From assembly GCF_001279525.1 (NCBI RefSeq), contig NZ_LGDY01000103.1, positions 1-64,000 on the forward strand: a stretch of 64,000 bases of DNA, in the 5' to 3' direction. The notes below the pieces were generated by a model, which made no database searches, had not been told where the DNA came from, and saw nothing but the letters and a program-made list of their open reading frames with translations. The DNA comes from Nocardia sp. NRRL S-836 (lineage in GTDB: Bacteria > Actinomycetota > Actinomycetes > Mycobacteriales > Pseudonocardiaceae). Made by a program: the position numbers and the translations under genes. Positions 1 to 8,169 of the stretch are shown here, in pieces. Numbering within the stretch: position 1 is the first letter of the stretch; the number at the start of each line of letters is the position of its first letter.

Positions 1-1171
1 GTGCGATGTCCGCGTTGTACGACACGCCCTTCGCGGTGGCCTTCCCGTCGGCGACGGTGATCGTCGACGACCAGGCCTGCTGGAGTTGCTGGCCTGCCGG
101 GAAGTCCCACACGAGCTGCCACGCGCGAACCGCTTCGGTGCCGCTGTTGGACACCGTCACGTTCGCGGTGAAGCCCCCGTTCCACGTGCTCGGCCGCGCG
201 TAGGTCACGGTGCAGGTGCCGCCGACACCGCCGCCGTCGGCGGTCCTGACCGTGACGCCCGGCGACGCTGTGGAAGCGTTGCCCGCGGCATCCGTCGCGA
301 CCACGGTGAAGGAGTAGTCGGTGTTCGGGCTCAGCCCGCTCACCGTCACCGAGTTCGTGGCCGACGTGGCGACGACCTGGTCACCGCGGTAGACGCGGTA
401 GGAGGTCACGCCCCGGTCGTCCGTGGAGGCCGGCCAGTCGAGCCGCACCGAGCTGCCGGTGACGGCCGACGCGACCGGCGTGCCGGGCGCCGACGGCGGA
501 CGGGTGTCCGGCGTACCGGTCCCGCCGCCGAACACGACGTCCGAGCAGCTGTAGAACGCCTCGGGGCTGTCCGAGCGCTGCCACAGCGAGTAGATGATGT
601 GCCGGCCGGTCTTGTTGGGCAGCTTGGCCTGCCAGGCGTACTCACCGTTCGCCAGCGGCGGGTTCGTCACCTTGTCGAACGGCACGGACTCCAGGTCCGA
701 CCACTTGAGCGGCTGCGTCGGGTCGTAGCCGTCCCTGGTGACGTACTGCTCCCAGGTACCGGGGTGCGGTGCCCAGGCGTTGTAGCGGAACGTCACCGTG
801 GCGTTCGCCTGCACCTGCGTCGCGGGCCAGTCGGCACGCGCGAGGTTGTAGGCGGCGAACTTCGTGGTGGGACCGCACAGGCTGCCGTCGGGCACGATCT
901 CCCGGTGGCGGCCGGCGGCGTTGCTGATGAGGTTGCCGAACCAGTCCCACAGCGGCTGCTTCCCGCCCTGGGCGACCGCGGCGACGCACGCCGGGTTGGT
1001 CGGCTGCAGGTCACCGCCGCCGCTGCCGGCGCGGCCGTCCTCGTAGCAGAGGTACGTGCGGCTGCCGGGCCAGACCATCGACCCGTGCGCGACCGCCGTG
1101 CCCCCGCCCTGCACGAGGACCGCACCGGTCGTCGCGGCTACGAGCAAGAGCGCTGCCAGTCGTTTTCTCAT
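1..1171 (-). CDS. AA10 lytic polysaccharide monooxygenase with FN3 and CBM2 (3' end cut by window edge)
   Basis: Secreted copper enzyme that oxidatively cleaves crystalline cellulose or chitin. The frame reads from an ATG at 1171 behind a GAGGAG ribosome site. A signal peptide of about 28 residues ends ...GTAVA, followed directly by the mature N-terminal histidine (HGSMVWPGSRTYLC) that forms the copper histidine brace. The AA10 domain runs to about residue 215, then a fibronectin type III domain (about 222-310), then a CBM2 starting CTVTYARPSTWNGGF that is still open at base 1. The gene begins 11 bp after the GH48 stop, so the two are almost certainly co-transcribed, matching the usual GH48/LPMO synergy. 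The LPMO call is secure; substrate preference (cellulose favoured by CBM2 and GH48) is inference. Confidence 0.93.
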   Translation of the reverse strand, partial: MRKRLAALLLVAATTGAVLVQGGGTAVAHGSMVWPGSRTYLCYEDGRAGSGGGDLQPTNPACVAAVAQGGKQPLWDWFGNLISNAAGRHREIVPDGSLCGPTTKFAAYNLARADWPATQVQANATVTFRYNAWAPHPGTWEQYVTRDGYDPTQPLKWSDLESVPFDKVTNPPLANGEYAWQAKLPNKTGRHIIYSLWQRSDSPEAFYSCSDVVFGGGTGTPDTRPPSAPGTPVASAVTGSSVRLDWPASTDDRGVTSYRVYRGDQVVATSATNSVTVSGLSPNTDYSFTVVATDAAGNASTASPGVTVRTADGGGVGGTCTVTYARPSTWNGGFTANVTVSNSGTEAVRAWQLVWDFPAGQQLQQAWSSTITVADGKATAKGVSYNADIA

Positions 1172-1182
1172 GTCGCTACTCC

Positions 1183-4056
1183 TCACCCGTAGAGCTCTGC
1201 GTGCAGGGAGAACGCCGTGGCGATCTCGGTCTGCGCCCAGAAGCGGTGGTAGGTGAACGTGGGAGCCGGCCCACCGTCCAGGTAGGCCTGGACCTTCGGC
1301 CACTGCGGGTCGTTGCGGAACATCGACCGCATCGACAGGAACGACGAACCCTGCTTGATCTCGTCGCCGTTCGGCATCTTCCCGGTCCAGCCCGGCGGCA
1401 CGTACGGGCCTTCGAGCGTGCTGGTGTTGTAGACGTCGTCGAACCGGTTGTAGTCCGTGCGCGTCTCCGGCGTCGCGATGCCCAGGCTGTCCTGGTGCGA
1501 CAGCAACGACGTCAGCAGCGCCTCACCCGTGGTCTTGGCCTGGGCGTTGCCGGACTTCGCCGCGTAGTTCAGCAGCACCTTGGCGTACGACGCGGCCACA
1601 CCGACGTCCTGGTTGTGGTTGACCACACGCACCCGCAGGCTCGCGTTCGAGCCGGGGTTGGTGGCGTTCCACGTGTCCGGCGCGCCCGACCACTCCAGGT
1701 CCGCGGGGATCTGGAAGTTCGTGCCCGTGGTCGTGTTCGCGATCGCCCACGGCACCCACTTGTCGAGGAGCTTCTTGGCCCGCTCGTCACCGGTCAGCCG
1801 GTACAGCGCGGCCGTGCGCTCGATCCCCCACACCTGGAAGCCGAACCACCGGTTGCTCGGCGGGTCGCGCCACACCGGGTGGGCGTCGTAGTACATGCCG
1901 TAGAACGTCGGCGTGCCGGCGGGAGGCGAGGCGTACTGGCCCTCCCAGCTGTTCGTGACACCACCGGCGAGACCACCGTCGGCCGACTGCAGCCACTGCA
2001 GCATCTCGAGCTGCCGGTCCAGGCTCGTCGACCAGTCCTGCTGTCCGGTGGCGGACAACGGCTTGAGCGCGGGCACCTTCGACAGCGCGTACGCCGCCAG
2101 CGGGTTCTGGTAGCCCTGGTGCGAGGCACCGTCACCGATGCGCCACGCCCAGCCGGCGGACGTGTCGGTCGCGCCACCCCACGCGTAGTACCAGGACATC
2201 AGGTAGTGCGCGCTGTTCTTGCCGGTCGCGCCGGGGCACGTCGTCGGGCTGGTGCAGTTGCCGATGCGCTTGAAGTACTTGTCGAACATGGCGTACCGCA
2301 GGTAGTCGCCCATCTTCGCGGACTTGCCGATCTCGCTGGCGATGTCGCCCGCCTTGCCCTGCGCCGAGGCCCACTGCTGGGCGAGCAGCGCCACCTGCAC
2401 CACGCGGGCGTCCGCGTCAGGTGCGTTGGTGTACTTCCACTGCTTGGCGTAGGAGCTGTCCTTGGTGAAGAGGTCGAGGAACCCGTTGGGGCCACCGTGC
2501 TTGAACGTGTCGCACGAGGGCTGCGGGATGGTCTCCCACACCGACTCCGACGAGCCGCGCTGGTAGGTGTTGATGTACGCGGGTGCCGTCGTGCCGTCAC
2601 CACAGCGGCCGAAGCCGTAGGTGTTGTCGACGTCGATCAGCCAGTGCATGCCGTAGATGTCCGAGTTGCCGTACGCGGCCTTCAGCTCGTTCGCGATCGG
2701 GTCGCTGCCCACCGGCGCGGTGCTGCTGAGCACCGACGGGTACTGGTCCATCCGCGGGTGCTCGGGCGCGTAGGTCGCCGGCTTCGACGGGTCGTACTTG
2801 TCGTTGGTCGGCTGGTCGGCCTTCGCGGGGATGATGTACTTCTCCATCGACGCGAACGCGGACTTGAACGGCGCCCAGTCACCGGTGACCCGGCCGTAGC
2901 TCGCCTCCAGCCACAGGTAGTAGCTGTAGGCCTCGGACGTGGTCTGGTGACCGTGGTCCGGTGCCTCGACCATCAGCGTCTCGACCGAGTGGTACGGCAC
3001 GAGCAGGTCGCCGAACTTGCGGAAGTAGCCGCTCGACGGGTCCTTGATCTTGTTGTACTGGTCGAGGAACGCCTTGTTGAAGTCCGACGTGGACGGGTCG
3101 AGCTCCTTGACCGTCACCGTCGCGGTGCTGTGACCGGGTGCCGACGCGGTGAACGTCGCGGTCCCGAGGGCGCCGCCGTTGTTCGCCGACGTCACCGTCA
3201 CCTTCTGCTTCGCGGTGCTGGAGAACGTGAGCGTCGTCGGCGACGCCGTCAGGTCGGCGCTGCCGCCCGCGATCGTCACCGTCACCGGCTGGCTCGGTGC
3301 CGTGGCCAGCGAGACGTCGAACGTCGCCGTCTGCCCCTGCTTGACCGAGACCGAGCTCGGGGACGCCACCACCGCGGGTCCGGTCAGCACCTTCACCGCC
3401 ACCGGCGTGGACGTCGTGGTCGCACCACGGTTGTCCGTCGCACGCGCGGCGATGCTGTGGTCACCGGCCGGCGCCGAGGTCCAGGTGCCGGTGAACGGCG
3501 CGCTGGTGTCGGTCGCGATGAGCTGGTCACCGTCGTAGAAGTCGACCTTGGTCACCGTGCCGTCGGTGTCCTGCGCGGTCGCCGCCAACGGGATCGTCGC
3601 GGGCACCGTGTAGGTGCTGCCCGCCGTGGGGGAGGTCAGCGCCACGGACGGGGCCTGGTTCGGGCCCGTGCAGGACACGCCGTTCACCGCGAAGTCCGTC
3701 GGTGGCCGGTTCGTCGAGCCCTTGCTGCCGTTGAAGCCGACCTGCGTGCTGCCACCGGAGGGCAGCGAACGCGCCCAGTCCGGGTTGGTCACGGTGACGA
3801 CCGCGCCGTTCTGCGTGAAGTTGCCGTTCCAGCCCTGCTGGACGCGTTGCCCGTCGGGGAACGTCCAGGTCAGGTTCCAGCCGTTCAACGCGTCACCGTC
3901 GTTGCGGATCGACACGCTTGCGCCGAATCCGTTGCTCCACTCGTTTGTCACCTGATACGTCACGGTGCAGGCAACCGCGAGCGGTGCGGCCACGGCGGGT
4001 ACCCCGCCCATGGCCATCACCGCCGCGATCGTTAACGCCGTTGTTCGCCGAGTCAT
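1183..4056 (-). CDS. GH48 exocellulase (reducing-end cellobiohydrolase) with N-terminal CBM2 and two Ig-like modules
   Basis: Processive cellobiohydrolase of about 957 residues, secreted. The start at 4056 (MTRRTTALTIAAVMAMGG) is chosen because it has a GAGAGG ribosome site and opens a signal peptide; the frame stays open upstream but without secretion logic. Order: signal peptide 1-28, CBM2 (CTVTYQVTNEW, about 30-130), an Ig-like module (PSVALTSPTAGSTY), a second beta-sandwich module (about 225-320), then GH48 to the end. The family signature around the proton-donor Glu is visible (VEAPDHGHQTTSEAYSYYLW). It is the first gene of an operon with the LPMO. The perfect CebR-like palindrome 22 bp upstream predicts repression in the absence of cello-oligosaccharides. 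Confidence 0.95.
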   Translation of the reverse strand: MTRRTTALTIAAVMAMGGVPAVAAPLAVACTVTYQVTNEWSNGFGASVSIRNDGDALNGWNLTWTFPDGQRVQQGWNGNFTQNGAVVTVTNPDWARSLPSGGSTQVGFNGSKGSTNRPPTDFAVNGVSCTGPNQAPSVALTSPTAGSTYTVPATIPLAATAQDTDGTVTKVDFYDGDQLIATDTSAPFTGTWTSAPAGDHSIAARATDNRGATTTSTPVAVKVLTGPAVVASPSSVSVKQGQTATFDVSLATAPSQPVTVTIAGGSADLTASPTTLTFSSTAKQKVTVTSANNGGALGTATFTASAPGHSTATVTVKELDPSTSDFNKAFLDQYNKIKDPSSGYFRKFGDLLVPYHSVETLMVEAPDHGHQTTSEAYSYYLWLEASYGRVTGDWAPFKSAFASMEKYIIPAKADQPTNDKYDPSKPATYAPEHPRMDQYPSVLSSTAPVGSDPIANELKAAYGNSDIYGMHWLIDVDNTYGFGRCGDGTTAPAYINTYQRGSSESVWETIPQPSCDTFKHGGPNGFLDLFTKDSSYAKQWKYTNAPDADARVVQVALLAQQWASAQGKAGDIASEIGKSAKMGDYLRYAMFDKYFKRIGNCTSPTTCPGATGKNSAHYLMSWYYAWGGATDTSAGWAWRIGDGASHQGYQNPLAAYALSKVPALKPLSATGQQDWSTSLDRQLEMLQWLQSADGGLAGGVTNSWEGQYASPPAGTPTFYGMYYDAHPVWRDPPSNRWFGFQVWGIERTAALYRLTGDERAKKLLDKWVPWAIANTTTGTNFQIPADLEWSGAPDTWNATNPGSNASLRVRVVNHNQDVGVAASYAKVLLNYAAKSGNAQAKTTGEALLTSLLSHQDSLGIATPETRTDYNRFDDVYNTSTLEGPYVPPGWTGKMPNGDEIKQGSSFLSMRSMFRNDPQWPKVQAYLDGGPAPTFTYHRFWAQTEIATAFSLHAELYG

Positions 4057-4077
4057 GCCGCCGCCCTCTCGACAACT

Positions 4078-4091
4078 GGGAGCGCTCCCAG
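4078..4091. promoter_or_regulatory. CebR-type operator TGGGAGCGCTCCCA
   Basis: A perfect 14-bp palindrome 22 bp upstream of the GH48 start. It is identical to the published consensus for CebR, the LacI-family cellulose-utilisation repressor of Streptomyces and relatives. No cebR gene is visible in the window, so the regulator must be encoded elsewhere. Confidence 0.9.
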
Positions 4092-4213
4092 AGTTCACGG
4101 CACTGTAACGCGGGCCACATCGACCAACTGGCCGCCGGTGCAGCCGATGTTGACCCTTCAAGCCGGGCCCGTTGCTCCAGGTGCCACAACACGTGTTGGT
4201 CCGCCGGTTCCTC

Positions 4214-4543
4214 TTACTGCTCCCTTCGAGTGGAATTCTGGGAGCGGTCCCAGAAGGGAGCGCGGGCGCCCGCACAGCGGTGGGCGCCGTGTTGGTCACC
4301 CATGCCCGATTTGACGAAGTGGTTCTCACGTGCGACCGACACACCGCCGGACGCGGTGCCATGGTCGGTCACACCGCCGTAACAGTTGTCGTCGACGTCC
4401 ACCACGGATGGAGTACCGCACGCGCCGCCGTCCTGGGTGGGCCAGCCGGCGAGCCCGAACGGTGCCGCGTTCGTCCGAGGAACGACCACCGCGCCGACGA
4501 CCAGTGCGGTGGCCGAAATCAATGCCGCGCGTTCCGGAATCAT
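4214..4543 (-). pseudogene. Small secreted ORF, possibly the remnant of a pectate lyase gene
   Basis: A 109-codon frame from an ATG at 4543 encodes a convincing signal peptide (MIPERAALISATALVVGAVVV) followed by GLAGWPTQDGG. That start resembles the mature N-terminus of PL1 pectate lyases, but no catalytic domain follows. The rest looks unstructured and the end reads through the second CebR-like site. Base composition is less GC-biased than in its neighbours. I see two options: a decayed pectate lyase 5' end left beside the intact PL3 gene, or a chance ORF. Weak support. Confidence 0.3.
4239..4252. promoter_or_regulatory. Second CebR-like operator TGGGAGCGGTCCCA
   Basis: Differs from the palindrome at 4078 by one base (G for C at position 9). 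It lies about 180 bp upstream of the GH48 start. Paired sites could allow looping or cooperative repression. Confidence 0.65.
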
Positions 4544-4624
4544 TCCACGCTCCCATGGATGAGCGGCGGTAACCCGACCGAAGCACCCGGCCGTCACTCC
4601 GGTCAACCTGTTCGACGGTATTCG

Positions 4625-4640
4625 ATTCGAACGTTCGAAT
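4625..4640. promoter_or_regulatory. Perfect 16-bp palindromic operator candidate for the PL3 gene
   Basis: ATTCGAACGTTCGAAT is a perfect palindrome ending 4 bp before the TTGACA -35 box of the PL3 promoter. Its central CG and size suit a LacI-family repressor, but the sequence is unlike the CebR and AraR-type sites here. The cognate regulator is unknown. Confidence 0.65.
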
Positions 4641-4644
4641 GCGG

Positions 4645-4672
4645 TTGACAGAAAACACCGCCGCCCTAGGAT
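4645..4672 (+). promoter_or_regulatory. Sigma-70-type promoter of the PL3 pectate lyase
   Basis: TTGACA (4645-4650), 16-bp spacer, TAGGAT (4667-4672). This is the best consensus-like promoter seen in the window. It lies about 40 bp upstream of the ATG. Confidence 0.75.
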
Positions 4673-4710
4673 TGAAATACCGCCGCGCATCCACTGCAAG
4701 CGGAGCGCAC

Positions 4711-5475
4711 ATGAAGAAACTGGCGACAATGGTGGTGGCCGCGGCACTGACCGCGTTTCTCGCACCACAGGCACACGCAGCAGGAAGCACCTTCCCCAGC
4801 CCGACGGGCCAGAAGCCCGTGGGTGCGACCATCAAGGTGTCCGCAGGCACCTACGACGGTGGCATGCAGCGGTTCTACGGCACCGGCAGCCTCGGCACCG
4901 GTGGCCAGGGCGAGGACCAGGGCCCGATCTTCCAGCTGGCCGACGGCGCGACGCTGAAGAACGTCGTGCTCGGCGCGCCGGCCGCGGACGGGGTCCACTG
5001 CCTGGGCACCTGCACGCTCACCAACGTGTGGTGGGAGGACGTCGGCGAGGACGCGGCCACGTTCAAGGGCACGTCGTCGGCGCAGACCATGACCATCAAC
5101 GGTGGTGGCGCGCGCAAGGCGTCGGACAAGGTGTTCCAGCACAACGGGCCGGGCACGATGACCATCAGGAACTTCCAGGTGGACGACTTCGGCAAGCTCT
5201 ACCGGTCCTGCGGCAACTGCAAGACGCAGTACAAGCGCCACGTCGTGCTGGAGAACATCACCGCGTTCTCCCCCGGCAAGGCGCTGGTCGGGATCAACAC
5301 CAACTACGGTGACACCGCGCGTTTCTCGCGGATCACCGTCGTCGGGGACAGCAGCAGGAAGATCTCGATCTGCGACAAGTACCAGGGCGTCACGAGCGGC
5401 GAACCGAAGAAAATCGGTTCAGGCGCTGACGGCACGAACTGCCTGTACCAGTCCTCGGACATCACCTACCGCTAG
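4711..5475 (+). CDS. Secreted PL3 pectate lyase
   Basis: Ca-dependent beta-elimination of polygalacturonate; 254 residues, the usual size for stand-alone PL3 enzymes. The ATG at 4711 has GGAG 6 bp upstream and opens a signal peptide (MKKLATMVVAAALTAFLAPQAHA). The mature protein starts AGSTFPSPTGQ and carries the PL3 pattern: GTYDGGMQRFYG, DGVHCLGTCTLTNVWWEDVGEDAATFKG, a GPGTMTIRNFQVDDFGKLYRSCGNC block with paired cysteines, and KYKRHV-like basic residues. It stands alone between its own promoter and a strong terminator, so it is probably monocistronic. Confidence 0.93.
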   Translation: MKKLATMVVAAALTAFLAPQAHAAGSTFPSPTGQKPVGATIKVSAGTYDGGMQRFYGTGSLGTGGQGEDQGPIFQLADGATLKNVVLGAPAADGVHCLGTCTLTNVWWEDVGEDAATFKGTSSAQTMTINGGGARKASDKVFQHNGPGTMTIRNFQVDDFGKLYRSCGNCKTQYKRHVVLENITAFSPGKALVGINTNYGDTARFSRITVVGDSSRKISICDKYQGVTSGEPKKIGSGADGTNCLYQSSDITYR

Positions 5476-5477
5476 CG

Positions 5478-5510
5478 AAAAGGGCCCCGGCGAATTGCCG
5501 GGGCCCTTTT
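5478..5510. terminator. Strong bidirectional intrinsic terminator
   Basis: Perfect 14-bp stem (AAAAGGGCCCCGGC, loop GAATT) flanked by A- and T-runs. It sits between the convergent PL3 gene and the enolase-superfamily gene, so it can stop both transcripts. Confidence 0.92.
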
Positions 5511-5511
5511 C

Positions 5512-6657
5512 TCACCACACTTCGAGGGTGTGCGCCGCGATGTGCTCGACATTCCAGTCGTCGCCGGTTCCCGGCAGCCGGGGCAGGACGACGGTCCCGT
5601 CCTCGTCGAGCGGGTCGGCGATCGAGTTGCGGTGCGGTGGCACCCGGTCGAAGTCGACGTGCGGGTGCAACAGGCCGCGTTCGTACCAGCGGCCCGCGTC
5701 GGTCGCCCCGAGCACGGTGAGGCTGGCGCTGCCGTTGCCGTGGACCTCGCAGTCCACGTTGAACGACTCCGCGAGGTGCACGGTCTTGAGCACCGGCGTG
5801 ATGCCGCCGGACCCGGCCGGACCGGCGCGCAGGATGTCGCACGCGCCCGAGCTGATCCACTCCGCGCGGGTGAGGTGCTTGCCCCACGCCACCTCCGGGC
5901 CGATCACCGGGATCGCCAGCTGCTCGGCGAGCCACCGGTAGGAGCTGATCGAGGCCTCCTCCATCGGTTCCTCGAACCAGTAGAAGTCCAGCTCCTCCAG
6001 TGCCTTCCCGAGCCGCAGCGCCTCGGTGCGCGAGTACCAGTGGCTCGCGTCGAGCATCAGCGCGACGTCCGGCCCGACCGCCTCCCGCACCGCGCGGCAC
6101 GCCTCGACGTCACGGGCGACGCTCGGCGCTCCCGGCACCGGCGGCATCCACGTGTGCAGCTTGATCGCCCGGTACCCCGCGGCCACGAGCTGCTTCGCGA
6201 AGTCCGCGTAGTCGCCCGGCGTCGCGAGACCGTCGGTGTCGCCGCACATCGTGCTGGCGTAGGCGGGGATCCGGTCACGGGCACCGCCGGCGAGCTTCCA
6301 CGCGGGCAGCCCGGCCTTGCGCGCGACGAGGTCCCACAGCGCCTGGTCGACGAACCCGAGCGCGCGGTCGGTGAACCCGCCGTGCGCACCCCGTTGCCGC
6401 CGGGCGAGCAGCCGCCACAACCGTTCCCGGTCCCACGGGTCCTGCCGGAGCAGCACCGGCCGCACGTGCCGTTCCAGCACGGCCGGGCGCAGCTGGTCCG
6501 GCTGCACCTGGCAGTACCCGGTCACGCCGTCGGTGTCGGTGATCTCCAGCAGCGCCTCGGTCACCTCGTGCTCGGGCGCGGGGTGCCGGTGCCCCTCGGC
6601 GTCGACGGACGTGCACGCGGTCGTCGTGAACGTGCGCACCACGACCCGTTCGATCAT
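5512..6657 (-). CDS. Mandelate racemase/enolase-superfamily enzyme, probable sugar-acid dehydratase
   Basis: Cytoplasmic barrel enzyme of 381 residues that abstracts a proton alpha to a carboxylate. N-terminal capping domain about 1-125, barrel after that. Metal ligands are readable: Asp203 (MLDASHW), Glu229/230 (WFEEP), Glu255 (GPE). The acid/base motif is KxH (Lys166, His168 in AIKLHTW) rather than the common KxK, and a late HGN motif supplies a possible second base. Its ATG overlaps the stop of the binding-protein gene (ATGA). It closes an operon with a pectin-degrading fusion enzyme and a transporter, so a uronate- or aldarate-derived acid is a reasonable substrate guess. The exact reaction cannot be read from sequence. 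Confidence 0.8.
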   Translation of the reverse strand: MIERVVVRTFTTTACTSVDAEGHRHPAPEHEVTEALLEITDTDGVTGYCQVQPDQLRPAVLERHVRPVLLRQDPWDRERLWRLLARRQRGAHGGFTDRALGFVDQALWDLVARKAGLPAWKLAGGARDRIPAYASTMCGDTDGLATPGDYADFAKQLVAAGYRAIKLHTWMPPVPGAPSVARDVEACRAVREAVGPDVALMLDASHWYSRTEALRLGKALEELDFYWFEEPMEEASISSYRWLAEQLAIPVIGPEVAWGKHLTRAEWISSGACDILRAGPAGSGGITPVLKTVHLAESFNVDCEVHGNGSASLTVLGATDAGRWYERGLLHPHVDFDRVPPHRNSIADPLDEDGTVVLPRLPGTGDDWNVEHIAAHTLEVW

Positions 6658-7922
6658 TTGCGCTTCTCCCAGTCCTGCTGGGCGGTGGTGAGCTTGGCCG
6701 CGAGCTGGTCGAGGAACTCCTGCGCGGGCAGCTGGCCGAGCAGCACCTTCTGGTACAGCGGCTCGGTGTCGGTCTTGGTGATCGACGAGTACTCGGGCAG
6801 GTGCACCGGGGCGGGCACGAGCACGGTCGCCGGGTCCTCCAGCACGCCCAGCGCCATCTTCACGGCCGGGTTCTGCTGGATCCACGCCGCACCGCGCACG
6901 TCGGTGTTCGCCGGGATCTGGCCGACCTTCTCGTTCCAGTAGCCGTTGCTCTCCGCGGAGACCAGGAACTCGACGAACCGCCACGCGGCGTCGGTGTTCT
7001 TGCCGCCCTTGAACACCGCGAAGCCGTCGGTCGGGTTCGGCAGCACGGTCCGCTTGCCCGACGGTCCCTTCGGCAACGGCATCGCGCTGACCCGTTCCGG
7101 CCCGAGGGTCTTCATCACGTCCGCGGTCGAGCCGAGGTTGTGGTGCATCATCGCCACCGTGCCGCCGGTGAACTGCGCGACCATCTGCGTGTAGTTGTTG
7201 TTGACGTCCGCTTCCGGGGTGGCCTTCTTGTACAGCTCGGCCACCTTGCGCACGAGCTCGGTGTTGCGCGGGTCGGCGACCGTGCTCTTCCCGCCGTCGT
7301 AGAACTTCTCGACGCCGGAGTAGGAGTAGGCCTCCGACAGCAGCTGGAAGACCGAGCCCGCGCCGCCGCGGATGGTGAAGCCGTACCGGTTGGCGGCCGG
7401 GTCGGTCAGCTGGGTGGCGGCCTTGACCAGGTCGTCCCACGTGACCGGCTCCTGGATGTGCTTCTCGGCGAACCGGTCGGACCGGTACCAGATCACGTCC
7501 AGGTTGCCCGATGCCGGAACGGCGTAGAGCTTGCCGTCGGACGCGGTCTGCCGCACGGTCTCCAGCAGGCCGGGGATGAGCTTGCCCTTGAGCGAGCTGC
7601 CCTCCAGCCGTTCGTCGACCGGCTCCAGCGCGTCCTGGCCCGCGAGGTGTGCCAGGTAGGAGGTCGTGACGCCACCGACGTCCGGTGTCGACCCGCCCGC
7701 GATGGCGGTGTCGTACTTCTGCTGCACTGACGAGCTCGGGATGCCGACGTACTCGACCTTCACGTCCGGGTTCGCCGCCTCGAACCGCTTGATCAGCTCC
7801 TCGTAGATCGGCGTCCGGCCGGGGCCACCGTTGTTGTCCCAGAACGTGATCGTGGTCTTGCCGTCCTGGGTTCCGGCACACGCGCTGAGCAGGAGCGCCA
7901 GCGCGACCAGCAGTGCTCTCAT
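6654..7922 (-). CDS. ABC transporter sugar-binding lipoprotein
   Basis: Extracytoplasmic solute-binding protein (family 1 / UgpB-MalE type), 422 residues. The ATG at 7922 has an AAGGAGCC ribosome site and gives a short lipoprotein signal with lipobox LLLSAC. TTITFWDNNGGPGRTPIYEEL begins the typical periplasmic-binding fold. Neighbours are two permeases upstream and an enolase-type enzyme downstream; a secreted PL1-CE8 enzyme heads the operon, so the ligand is probably an oligogalacturonide or a related pectin fragment (inference). No ATPase gene is present. A TnpB relic separates it from the permease gene. Confidence 0.88.
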   Translation of the reverse strand: MRALLVALALLLSACAGTQDGKTTITFWDNNGGPGRTPIYEELIKRFEAANPDVKVEYVGIPSSSVQQKYDTAIAGGSTPDVGGVTTSYLAHLAGQDALEPVDERLEGSSLKGKLIPGLLETVRQTASDGKLYAVPASGNLDVIWYRSDRFAEKHIQEPVTWDDLVKAATQLTDPAANRYGFTIRGGAGSVFQLLSEAYSYSGVEKFYDGGKSTVADPRNTELVRKVAELYKKATPEADVNNNYTQMVAQFTGGTVAMMHHNLGSTADVMKTLGPERVSAMPLPKGPSGKRTVLPNPTDGFAVFKGGKNTDAAWRFVEFLVSAESNGYWNEKVGQIPANTDVRGAAWIQQNPAVKMALGVLEDPATVLVPAPVHLPEYSSITKTDTEPLYQKVLLGQLPAQEFLDQLAAKLTTAQQDWEKRK

Positions 7923-7960
7923 CGAGGCTCCTTTGTGGATGTTCCGGTCGGCAGCGACCT

Positions 7961-8169
7961 GACCGAGTGTCTTCCGTACCGCTGCGACAAACGTTGCGGC
8001 ATCTGCAAACCGCGTTCGCGAACTCCTGCGCGAGACGTGCGGACTGCCCACGTTTCAAGTCGCGGAAGCGATCGCCGCTCGGCGGAGCTTGTGTAGGACC
8101 TCAACGAAACTCTCCGGGCGGGCAATCGGCGATGAACCAGGAACTCCCTCCTCCCCAGGGAGAGGTCAA
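7961..8169 (+). pseudogene. tnpB: Internally deleted IS605-family tnpB relic, right end retained
   Basis: The plus-strand frame reads VSSVPLRQTLRHLQTAF...RADCPRFKSRK, matching residues about 76-110 of the intact TnpB at 54133. It then jumps near 8072-8085 straight to GACVGPQRNSPGG...GEVN, matching that protein's C-terminus. About 260 codons, including the whole RuvC domain and zinc ribbon, are missing, yet the junction is in frame. The right end keeps a hairpin (8144-8162) and terminates in GTCAA, like the intact copy. It sits antisense in the operon between permease 2 and the binding-protein gene. It cannot encode a nuclease; the retained right end could still resemble an omega-RNA scaffold. 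Confidence 0.85.

Noticed and set aside
1201..4035. Very long plus-strand ORF opposite GH48, and similar long antisense frames throughout
   Set aside because: High-GC codon bias keeps antisense frames open; the products are Arg/Gly/Val-rich, lack domains and mirror well-supported genes.
4545..4557. Third CebR half-site near 4.55 kb
   Set aside because: Only CGCTCCCA matches; the left half is absent.
5512..8058. Enolase-type protein fused to a long N-terminal extension
   Set aside because: The upstream frame is the shifted shadow of the binding-protein gene; the ATGA overlap at 6654-6657 and family length mark the true start.
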